Origin: Flammeovirgaceae bacterium UBA2366
Lineage (GTDB): Bacteria > Bacteroidota > Bacteroidia > Cytophagales > Cyclobacteriaceae
Direction: 5' to 3'
Assembly: GCA_002344065.1 (NCBI GenBank)
Contig: DDTK01000011.1
Span: forward strand, 558,001-622,000
Length of the DNA stretch: 64,000 bases
In this document: positions 49,005 through 55,824 of the stretch, in pieces
Layout of the letters: every line of letters starts with the position of its first letter
Numbering within the stretch: the first letter of the stretch is position 1
Notes under the pieces: generated by a model
Database searches by the model: none
What the model saw: only the letters and a program-made list of their open reading frames with translations
What the model was told of the DNA's origin: nothing
Translations under genes and position numbers: made by a program

Positions 49005-49838
49005 ATGGCAGTAGAAAAAGATTTAGACTTACTTGACGACTACCTGTCCAACCGGATGGGTGAACAAGATAAAGTTGCTTTTGAGCAAAAGCTGGAGGCA
49101 AATCCTGAACTCCAGAAGGAGATGCAACTCCAACAACAACTGGTTGAAGGCATCCGCAAACAACGGGCGCTTGAACTTAAAACCATGCTCAATAACGTTC
49201 CGGTAGCTTCTGGTACCGGTGGTCAAACAGCATTGTTTACCAAAGTTGTATCCTCAGTGATTGTTGCCGGATTAGTGACCACGGCTGTTTACTGGTATTT
49301 TACTGATAGCGAACCTGCAGAATCCATAGTTTCCAAAACAGAAGAAGTTGAAGAACCAACTGAGGAGGCTAACTTACCTGAAGAACCACCAGTAATAGAG
49401 GAAAAAGCTGAAGAAAAGAAATCAGCCAGCTCATCGGCTGAGGTAACAACACCTGCTGCTGAAGTAACAAAACCTAAACTGGATATTTATACTCCCGAAT
49501 CAGCGGAGGAATCTGCCAATTTGCAAAAAGAACACGACCAGATAGCCTTTATTACCAAAGCGTTCGTCACTTCATCAGTTGAAGTTGATGTTGAGTCGGG
49601 AAATAAAAAGTATAATTTCCATTACATCTTCCGTGGCGGAAAGCTTGTACTCTATGGTTCGTTTGAGAATAATCTTTACGAAATACTGGAATTCATTTCC
49701 GAGAATAAACGAACCGTGTTCCTGTACTACAAAACAAGTTATTACCTGCTCGATGAACAGGTTGAAACACCTACACTGTTGGTGCCTATCAGGGATGCCA
49801 AACTGATTAAAAAATTAAAAGAGCACAGAGCAGATTGA
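49005..49838 (+). CDS. Single-span membrane protein, probable anti-sigma factor
   Basis: 277 aa. Residues 1-65 are a helical, acidic cytoplasmic region (LDDYLSNRMGEQDKVAFEQK, a zinc-less anti-sigma-like start). A membrane helix lies at about 78-97 (VVSSVIVAGLVTTAVYWYF), a Glu/Pro/Ala-rich spacer at about 100-165 (EEVEEPTEEANLPEEPPVIE), and a folded extracytoplasmic domain (NKKYNFHYIFRGGKLVLYGS) completes it. Genetic coupling to the sigma gene (4-base gap) and this topology suggest it holds the sigma factor and senses an envelope signal. Inference from context and topology. Confidence 0.75.
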   Translation: MAVEKDLDLLDDYLSNRMGEQDKVAFEQKLEANPELQKEMQLQQQLVEGIRKQRALELKTMLNNVPVASGTGGQTALFTKVVSSVIVAGLVTTAVYWYFTDSEPAESIVSKTEEVEEPTEEANLPEEPPVIEEKAEEKKSASSSAEVTTPAAEVTKPKLDIYTPESAEESANLQKEHDQIAFITKAFVTSSVEVDVESGNKKYNFHYIFRGGKLVLYGSFENNLYEILEFISENKRTVFLYYKTSYYLLDEQVETPTLLVPIRDAKLIKKLKEHRAD

Positions 49839-49854
49839 TTTGAGGCGCTTGAAT

Positions 49855-49887
49855 AAAAAGCCTCTGGTAATTTCCAGAGGCTTTTTT
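49855..49887. terminator. Terminator after the sigma/anti-sigma pair
   Basis: AAAAAGCCTCTGG (49855-49867) pairs perfectly with CCAGAGGCTTTTT (49874-49886), 13 bp, 6-base loop, T-run to 49887. Confidence 0.9.
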
Positions 49888-49893
49888 ATTTCC

Positions 49894-49901
49894 TAAATTT
49901 G
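49894..49901 (+). promoter_or_regulatory. -7 element six bases before the ftsX ATG
   Basis: An exact TAAATTTG box lies immediately after the terminator. Transcription from it would start at about the ATG (49908), implying a leaderless or near-leaderless ftsX mRNA. A TTTG -33 box is not evident because the spacer is the terminator. Confidence 0.5.
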
Positions 49902-49907
49902 ACCGCC

Positions 49908-50786
49908 ATGCAAAAGACGTACATCAAAAAGAAACTGGGTAGTTACCCCTACGTAGGTGTAATTGCCAGCATAACGCTGGCTCTTTTTGTTACCGGCCTT
50001 TTCGGAATGCTCATTATATACTCACAAGAACTGGAACGCCTCGTGCGGGAAAGCATCCGGGTGCAGATATACCTGAAAAACGGTCTGACCGAAACTCAGC
50101 GTCTTCAGGTAGAAAAAAATATTGAAGCCCTGCCTTATATCAGCAAAAAAGAGGCTATAACCTATGTTTCAAAAAATGATGCAGCCACAAAATTTATAGC
50201 CGAGACTGGTGAAGATTTCACGAAGTTTCTAGGTGAAAATCCGTTGCATGATGCATACCTGGTCACTATCGATCCTGCGTTTCATTCAGCCGAAAAAATG
50301 AAACAACTGCAAACAGAGCTTGAAAAAATGAACGGTGTGTTCCAGGTCTTTTATGTTGAAAGTCTCATTGAGGCCATTAACCGGAATGTAACCAAGGTTG
50401 GATTAGTACTAATGGGTATAGTTGTAGTGTTACTGATTACCGTTGTCTTACTGATCAACAACACCATCAGGCTGGCATTATTCTCCCAACGATTTCTTAT
50501 CCGTAGCATGCAATTGGTAGGCGCTAAGCGATGGTTCATTCAGCGTCCGTTTATATTGCGTGCCATGATGTACGGAATTGTGGCAGGGTTACTGGCTTCT
50601 GCTGCTCTTTGGGCGCTTATAAATTACGCGAATAAACAAATAGAAGATCTAACCCTGTTATTAAATACTGACCGGTTACTCCTATTAACAGGAATGCTTT
50701 TGCTCACGGGCATTCTGGTAGCCGCCAGCAGCACATACTTTTCTATTCGCAGGTATTTAAAAATGTCACTTGATGAACTCTACTAA
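49908..50786 (+). CDS. ftsX: Cell division protein FtsX
   Basis: 292 aa from ATG 49908; a TTG nine bases upstream overlaps the -7 box. Four membrane helices: one near residues 17-40 (VIASITLALFVTGLFGMLII) and three at the C-terminus (VTKVGLVLMGIVVVLLITVV, AMMYGIVAGLLASAALWALI, LLLLTGMLLLTGILVAASST). A large extracytoplasmic loop begins at LVRESIRVQIYLKNGLTETQ. FtsX with FtsE controls peptidoglycan hydrolases at division. ftsE is not adjacent, as is usual in Bacteroidota. Confidence 0.93.
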   Translation: MQKTYIKKKLGSYPYVGVIASITLALFVTGLFGMLIIYSQELERLVRESIRVQIYLKNGLTETQRLQVEKNIEALPYISKKEAITYVSKNDAATKFIAETGEDFTKFLGENPLHDAYLVTIDPAFHSAEKMKQLQTELEKMNGVFQVFYVESLIEAINRNVTKVGLVLMGIVVVLLITVVLLINNTIRLALFSQRFLIRSMQLVGAKRWFIQRPFILRAMMYGIVAGLLASAALWALINYANKQIEDLTLLLNTDRLLLLTGMLLLTGILVAASSTYFSIRRYLKMSLDELY

Positions 50787-50793
50787 TAATTCT

Positions 50794-51003
50794 ATGGAAA
50801 GCAAGCTACCCTTTACGAAAAAGAATTATCAACTTATGGTTCTTGGTCTGCTAACCCTGGTGGTAGGCTTTACCATTATGTCCATAGACAAAGCCGACTA
50901 TGGTTTTGGATTTTTTGGATTAACCCTGGGGCCACTGATTGTACTTGCAGGATTTGGACTTGAGATTTTTGCCATCATGCACCGTTCAGATCAAAAGAAA
51001 TAA
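50794..51003 (+). CDS. DUF3098 two-helix membrane protein
   Basis: 69 aa from ATG 50794 (MESKLPFTKKNYQLMVLGLL); ATG 50773 would overlap ftsX. Two membrane helices (YQLMVLGLLTLVVGFTIMSI, FFGLTLGPLIVLAGFGLEIF) separated by DKADYGFG. DUF3098 genes typically stand between ftsX and uppP in Bacteroidota, as here. Function unknown, probably related to envelope synthesis. Confidence 0.88.
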   Translation: MESKLPFTKKNYQLMVLGLLTLVVGFTIMSIDKADYGFGFFGLTLGPLIVLAGFGLEIFAIMHRSDQKK

Positions 51004-51033
51004 TCATCACATCAGCAGGATCCGGCAGCTTAC

Positions 51034-51828
51034 ATGTCTGTAATTGAATCTATTCTTCTGGCCATCATTGAAGGCCTAACCGAATTTTTACCGGTATCTT
51101 CTACGGGACATATTATCATTGGCTCATCGTTAATGGGCATTTCAACCCACCCGTTCACAAAAGTATTTACTGTAGCCATTCAACTTGGTGCAATTTTATC
51201 CGTGGTGGTACTGTATTGGAAAAAATTTCTGCAGTCACTCGATTTCTATTACAAACTTGCATTTGCTTTTATCCCCGCAGCTATCATTGGTTTCTTGCTG
51301 GATGATTACATTGACGCGTTGCTTGAGCGCGTTGAAGTAGTGGGGTTTATGCTTATCATTGGAGGAATAATATTTCTGTTTATTGACAAGATTTTTGAAC
51401 CCAATGAAAAAAATCTTGATCAGCGTATTACCTATCCGGTTGCGCTCAAGATAGGTTTCTTTCAATGCCTGGCGATGGTGCCCGGTGTGTCCCGGTCGGC
51501 TGCCACCATTATTGGCGGGTTAACGCAAAAATTAAACAAAAAGACAGCCGCTGAATTTTCGTTTTTCCTGGCAGTGCCCACCATGTTTGCTGCCACACTT
51601 TATAAAATGTTTTCGTTTTATAGAGCTGGCCAGACTTTTTCCACACATGAAATCAACCTGCTTGTTATTGGCAATGTTGTGGCTTTTATAGTCGCCCTTA
51701 TAGCGATTAAGTCATTTATCGCATTTCTTACCAAACATGGCTTTAAAGTATTTGGCTACTACAGGATTATCGTTGGTCTAATAATCCTGATACTCTACTA
51801 CCTGGGCATTGATCTGGCCATTGTATAA
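51034..51828 (+). CDS. uppP: Undecaprenyl-diphosphatase
   Basis: 264 aa BacA/UppP membrane protein, about eight helices. Active-site motifs: IIEGLTEFLPVSSTGH near the N-terminus and MVPGVSRSAATIIGG in the middle. It dephosphorylates undecaprenyl pyrophosphate to recycle the lipid carrier for peptidoglycan synthesis. Its stop shares a base with the truB ATG (TAATG). Confidence 0.96.
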   Translation: MSVIESILLAIIEGLTEFLPVSSTGHIIIGSSLMGISTHPFTKVFTVAIQLGAILSVVVLYWKKFLQSLDFYYKLAFAFIPAAIIGFLLDDYIDALLERVEVVGFMLIIGGIIFLFIDKIFEPNEKNLDQRITYPVALKIGFFQCLAMVPGVSRSAATIIGGLTQKLNKKTAAEFSFFLAVPTMFAATLYKMFSFYRAGQTFSTHEINLLVIGNVVAFIVALIAIKSFIAFLTKHGFKVFGYYRIIVGLIILILYYLGIDLAIV

Positions 51829-52487
51829 TGGAAACTACTCCCAACACTCAGGATCGAATTTTGTTAATAAACAAACCTCTTCGCTGGACCTCCTTTGATG
51901 TGGTGAATAAGTTACGCTACATCCTGAAGATGAAAAAAATCGGTCATGCCGGAACGCTCGACCCTTTGGCAACTGGCCTACTCATTATCTGCACCGGCAA
52001 AATGACCAAGCGAATTGAAGAATTTATGGGTCAGGAAAAGGAATACACAGGTACGCTTGTATTGGGGCAAACCACACCCTCATACGATTTAGAGACAGAA
52101 GTATCAGAGGCTAAAGATATTAGTCATGTTACATTTGAATCAATCAGTGGGGTAGCTAAAACCTTAACGGGTAAGTTATCTCAGATTCCTCCGGTTCATT
52201 CAGCTATAAGAATCGGGGGCAAACGCGCTTATGCTTTCGCACGAAAAGGAAAAGAACTTGAGTTGAAGCCCCGTGAAGTTGAAGTGACTGAATTTGAAAT
52301 TATAAGGTACAACCAGCCGGAAGTAACCTTTCGGATTGTTTGTTCCAAAGGTACGTACATCAGAAGCCTGGTGCGCGATATGGGTGAAGCTCTTGGTGTT
52401 GGCGCATATCTTTCTCAACTTTGCCGTACCCGCATTGGTCCTTATAAACTAAGTAACAGTATTGGTGTTGAAGAAGTTACTCCATGA
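51828..52487 (+). CDS. truB: tRNA pseudouridine(55) synthase
   Basis: 219 aa. Motif I KIGHAGTLDPLATGLLIICT contains the catalytic aspartate; the KEYTGTLVLGQTTPSYDLET and CSKGTYIRSLVRDMGEALG segments are typical. The C-terminal PUA domain is short or absent, so it is the compact TruB form. Overlaps ribF by four bases (ATGA). Confidence 0.95.
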   Translation: METTPNTQDRILLINKPLRWTSFDVVNKLRYILKMKKIGHAGTLDPLATGLLIICTGKMTKRIEEFMGQEKEYTGTLVLGQTTPSYDLETEVSEAKDISHVTFESISGVAKTLTGKLSQIPPVHSAIRIGGKRAYAFARKGKELELKPREVEVTEFEIIRYNQPEVTFRIVCSKGTYIRSLVRDMGEALGVGAYLSQLCRTRIGPYKLSNSIGVEEVTP

Positions 52488-53419
52488 AAATTTATCATAC
52501 CCTTGATGATTTTAGCCTGCTTTCCAAAGCCGTAGTTACCAGCGGAACATTTGATGGCGTTCATGTGGGGCATCAGAAAATACTTTCGCGGGTAAAAGAA
52601 GTAGCAGAAAAAATACAAGGCGAAACGGTGGTGATAACATTCTGGCCACACCCGCGATTGGTGCTATATCCGGAAGATACGAGTCTGAAATTATTAAATA
52701 CGTTTGAGGAAAAGGCGGAACTCCTTCGCGAAGAAGGCATACAACACCTTATTAGAATTCCATTCACCAAAGAGTTCTCTGAACTTTCATCAGAAGATTT
52801 TATTACCCGTATTTTGGTAAATACTATCGGCACAAAAAAATTAGTAATCGGGTATGATCACCGCTTTGGACACAACCGCGAAGGCAGCTTTGAGGAATTG
52901 AAGAAAAACGGTCCGCAGTATGGTTTTGATGTTGAGGAAATATCACAACAGGATGTTGATCATGTGGCAGTAAGTTCTACCAAAATCAGAAAAGCGCTGG
53001 ATAGTGGCGATCTTGAAACGGCTACTCATTTTTTGGGTAAACCTTATACCCTTTCAGGAAGAGTAATAAAAGGTGATCGGCTGGGAAGGCTTATGGGGTT
53101 CCCCACAGCAAACATCGATATTGATACACACTACAAACTTGTTCCGGCCGATGGCATTTATGCTGTGCAGGTAATTTATGGTCATGATGTTTTTGGTGGC
53201 ATGCTCTACATCGGGCATCGCCCAACGGTTGGTGGCTCACACAAATCCATCGAGGTGAATATTTTTGATTTCAATAAAGACATCTATGGCGAAACCTTAA
53301 CCATTAAGTTTCTGCACATGATCCGCAACGATGCAAAATTCAACGACCTGGATGATTTAAAGAAGCAACTGCATCACGATAAGGAGGATGCCTTAAAACT
53401 GCTCAAAAAGTACTTGTGA
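52484..53419 (+). CDS. ribF: Bifunctional riboflavin kinase / FAD synthetase
   Basis: 311 aa. The N-terminal FAD synthetase has the nucleotidyltransferase motif SGTFDGVHVGHQKILSRV and GYDHRFGHNREG. The C-terminal flavokinase has GRLMGFPTANIDIDTHYKLV and ADGIYAVQVIYG. It makes FMN and FAD from riboflavin. truB-ribF linkage is common. A second riboflavin gene (ribE) lies far away at 18500. Confidence 0.95.
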   Translation: MKIYHTLDDFSLLSKAVVTSGTFDGVHVGHQKILSRVKEVAEKIQGETVVITFWPHPRLVLYPEDTSLKLLNTFEEKAELLREEGIQHLIRIPFTKEFSELSSEDFITRILVNTIGTKKLVIGYDHRFGHNREGSFEELKKNGPQYGFDVEEISQQDVDHVAVSSTKIRKALDSGDLETATHFLGKPYTLSGRVIKGDRLGRLMGFPTANIDIDTHYKLVPADGIYAVQVIYGHDVFGGMLYIGHRPTVGGSHKSIEVNIFDFNKDIYGETLTIKFLHMIRNDAKFNDLDDLKKQLHHDKEDALKLLKKYL

Positions 53420-53463
53420 AATCCTCGTTGAATCTTGAGATTTGACCTAAACAATTGATTACT

Positions 53464-54162
53464 ATGATTGATAAAGTTGTAGCCAACGCTGATGAAGCCG
53501 TGCGCGATATTCCCGACAATGCTGTGCTGATGTTAGGAGGTTTTGGTCTTTCAGGCATTCCGGAAAATTGTCTCGCAGCGTTGCTTCGCAAAGGTGTTAA
53601 AGGACTTACGTGTATTTCCAACAATGCAGGTGTTGACGATTTTGGCATCGGACTGCTACTTAAAACCCGTCAGGTAAAAAAGATGATCTCTTCATACGTT
53701 GGGGAAAATGCTGAATTTGAACGGCAGCTGCTAACCGGTGAGTTGGAGGTTGATCTGATTCCGCAGGGAACATTAGCTGAACGCATTCGTGCAGGAGGTG
53801 CAGGAATTCCGGCATTTTTTACTCCAGCGGGTTATGGAACAGAAGTGGCCGAAGGAAAAGAAGTTCGTGAATTTCATGGTAAAATGTACCTGATGGAACA
53901 TTGGCTTCGTGCTGACTTTTCACTTGTAAAGGCGTGGAAAGGCGACACTACAGGTAACCTGATCTATCGGGGAACATCACGAAACTTTAACCCCATGATG
54001 GCCGCAGCCGGAAAGATTACCATTGCTGAAGTAGAAGAACTGGTACCGGTTGGCGAACTGGATCCAAACCAAATACACACACCCGGCATTTATGTACAAC
54101 GTATTTTTCAGGGAAAGAATTATGAGAAAAGGATTGAACAAAAAACCATTACCAAAATTTAA
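53464..54162 (+). CDS. scoA: 3-oxoacid (succinyl-CoA) CoA-transferase subunit A
   Basis: 232 aa from ATG 53464; a TTG nine bases earlier is in frame. CoA-transferase family I subunit A: LMLGGFGLSGIPENCLAALL, RAGGAGIPAFFTPAGYGTEV and GDTTGNLIYRGTSRNFNPMM. Together with subunit B it transfers CoA from succinyl-CoA to acetoacetate. Normally scoA is followed at once by scoB; here a four-helix-bundle cassette of about 420 bases lies between them. Confidence 0.94.
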   Translation: MIDKVVANADEAVRDIPDNAVLMLGGFGLSGIPENCLAALLRKGVKGLTCISNNAGVDDFGIGLLLKTRQVKKMISSYVGENAEFERQLLTGELEVDLIPQGTLAERIRAGGAGIPAFFTPAGYGTEVAEGKEVREFHGKMYLMEHWLRADFSLVKAWKGDTTGNLIYRGTSRNFNPMMAAAGKITIAEVEELVPVGELDPNQIHTPGIYVQRIFQGKNYEKRIEQKTITKI

Positions 54163-54172
54163 AAATGAAATA

Positions 54173-54564
54173 ATTTGAAAATTTGAATATGGTTAACCAT
54201 GAGGGACGATAAGGACAATATTATAGTTGATTTAACATTCAAATTTTCATTAGCGATAATTGATTATTGTGAGCAATTGGAGAGTAAAAAGAAGTACATA
54301 ATTGCCAGGCAATTATTGAAATCAGGTACCTCCATTGGCGCAAATACAAGAGAAGCACAGAATGCTGAGTCAAAGGCTGACTTTATCCATAAATTCAAGA
54401 TAGCCGCTAAAGAGGCGGATGAAAACGCAATATTGGTTACTCTTATGCAAAGAATCAGATCATTATCCTGATCCTGAGAAATTATTGGATGACCTTCAAA
54501 GCATAATCAAGATAATCTCAAAAATCATTAGCTCATCAAAATCATAATCTTCAAATTTTCAAAT
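54173..54564 (+). mobile_element. Inverted-repeat-flanked four-helix-bundle cassette in the sco operon
   Basis: A perfect 15-base inverted pair, ATTTGAAAATTTGAA (54173-54187) and TTCAAATTTTCAAAT (54550-54564), encloses a four-helix-bundle reading frame. Further word copies extend the left arm to 54163 and the right arm to 54584. The element fills the gap between the scoA stop (54162) and the scoB ATG (54585). Confidence 0.6.
54199..54547 (+). pseudogene. Frameshifted four-helix-bundle protein gene
   Basis: The open frame from ATG 54199 gives 90 aa ending abnormally after EADENAILVTLM. With one base removed at about 54430 the frame continues as YWLLLCKESDHYPDPEKLLD and DLQSIIKIISKIISSSKS to a stop at 54545-54547, restoring a normal family protein of about 115 aa. 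The N-terminal part has the full signature (QLLKSGTSIGANTREAQNAE, KADFIHKFKIAAKEADE). The restored stop is three bases before the right repeat arm. The sequence at the shift (AACGCAATATTGG) is not a typical slippery site, so a mutation or sequencing error is more likely than programmed frameshifting. Confidence 0.8.
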
Positions 54565-54584
54565 CCTATAATTTTCAAATCAAC

Positions 54585-55241
54585 ATGTTAGATAAAACAG
54601 GTATAGCAAAACGCATCGCGCAGGAAGTTAAAGATGGTATGTACATCAACTTAGGCATTGGCATTCCCACCCTGGTAGCCAATTACATTCCCGCCAACTT
54701 AAATGTTGTACTCCAATCCGAAAACGGATTATTAGGCATCGGGCCCTTCCCCACTGAAGATAAAGTAGATGCCGATTTCATCAATGCCGGCAAACAAACT
54801 ATCACGATGATGCCTGGCTCATCACTCTTCAGCTCGGCTGAAAGCTTTGCCATGATCAGGGGTGGAAATATTCACCTCACTATACTCGGTGCCATGGAAG
54901 TTTCTGAAACCGGTGACATCGCTAACTGGAAAGTGCCTGGAAAAATGGTGAAGGGTATGGGCGGTGCAATGGATTTAGTGGCTTCGGCTAATCATATTAT
55001 TGTAGCCATGCAGCATTGCAGCAAAGAGGGGGCATCCAAGCTGTTGAAAAAGTGTACCCTGCCCATAACGGGATTAAATTGTGTTAAGAAAATCGTTACC
55101 GACTTAGCCGTTCTCGATGTGCTTCCAAAGGGAGGCTTCAAACTTCTGGAACGGGCACCCGGAGTTACGGTTGAACAAATTAAAAATGCTACCGAAGGAA
55201 AACTTATAATTGAAGGTGATATTCCTGAAATACGAATTTGA
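54585..55241 (+). CDS. scoB: 3-oxoacid (succinyl-CoA) CoA-transferase subunit B
   Basis: 218 aa. The catalytic glutamate is in VLQSENGLLGIGPFP; GMYINLGIGIPTLVANYIP and VKGMGGAMDLVASANHIIVA are typical. Forms the active heterodimer with ScoA. Its ATG follows the right arm of the inserted cassette directly, so translation depends on the arm sequence as leader. Confidence 0.95.
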   Translation: MLDKTGIAKRIAQEVKDGMYINLGIGIPTLVANYIPANLNVVLQSENGLLGIGPFPTEDKVDADFINAGKQTITMMPGSSLFSSAESFAMIRGGNIHLTILGAMEVSETGDIANWKVPGKMVKGMGGAMDLVASANHIIVAMQHCSKEGASKLLKKCTLPITGLNCVKKIVTDLAVLDVLPKGGFKLLERAPGVTVEQIKNATEGKLIIEGDIPEIRI

Positions 55242-55248
55242 AAATGGG

Positions 55249-55328
55249 CTAATTTGAAAAGTTGAAAATGTATCTTGCACCCTGATTGAGCATTTTCAAA
55301 TTAACGAATCAACAAATCTTCAAATTAG
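55249..55328. repeat. Gene-less inverted repeat between scoB and gldC, same word as the sco cassette
   Basis: CTAATTTGAA (55249-55258) pairs with TTCAAATTAG (55319-55328) and TTGAAAATG (55262-55270) with CATTTTCAA (55291-55299). The word AATTTGAAAA is the one used by the cassette arms 700 bases upstream. It lies between the scoB stop (55241) and the gldC ATG (55333). No coding potential. Confidence 0.75.
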
Positions 55329-55332
55329 AGGT

Positions 55333-55674
55333 ATGCGCAAAACCAATATAAACTTTACTGTAGAGCTTGACAGCAACAACGTACCCGACACTATTCGTTG
55401 GGATGCATCCGATAAACCTGATGCCGCCCCCACGGATACAAAAGCCATCAGCATTTCCCTTTGGGATGAGAAACAAAAAAACACCCTTCGTATTGACCTC
55501 TGGACTAAGGATATGCCCGTGGACGATATGAAAAAGTTTTACATCGATTGTCTAGGCGGCCTAGCCCAAAGCATATTAACGGCTACAGGCGATGAATTTC
55601 TGGCCACAGAAACCCATGCCTTATGCGACAGGTTGGTGGCCCACCTGAAGCAACAAAATTCGGTCAAAGGCTAA
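55333..55674 (+). CDS. gldC: Gliding motility protein GldC
   Basis: 113 aa, soluble. NINFTVELDSNNVPDTIRWD, ISISLWDEKQKNTLRIDLWT and KDMPVDDMKKFYIDCLGG match GldC, a small cytoplasmic protein linked to gliding in Flavobacterium, though widely present also in non-gliders. It sits at the end of the sco unit. The presence of the gene supports the Bacteroidota assignment. Confidence 0.9.
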   Translation: MRKTNINFTVELDSNNVPDTIRWDASDKPDAAPTDTKAISISLWDEKQKNTLRIDLWTKDMPVDDMKKFYIDCLGGLAQSILTATGDEFLATETHALCDRLVAHLKQQNSVKG

Positions 55675-55713
55675 CACTTCAAGAATTACTTCAACGATTT
55701 CGCAATCGATTTC

Positions 55714-55743
55714 TTTGTTTTTTAATAATATTTTGTACTTTTC
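55714..55743 (+). promoter_or_regulatory. Promoter region of the large TonB receptor
   Basis: TTTG at 55714-55717, 18 bases, then TACTTTTC at 55736-55743 (7 of 8 to TAnnTTTG). Two dyads follow or overlap: GTACTT-n7-AAGTAC (55735-55753) and TACGAA-TG-TTCGTA (55751-55764), possible operator sites. Confidence 0.45.
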
Positions 55744-55824
55744 AGGGAAGTACGAATGTTCGTATTGTCATTATTAAGAACTCAAACTATTATTCTAAAA
55801 ACCAACCATTTTAAACAAAACTGT

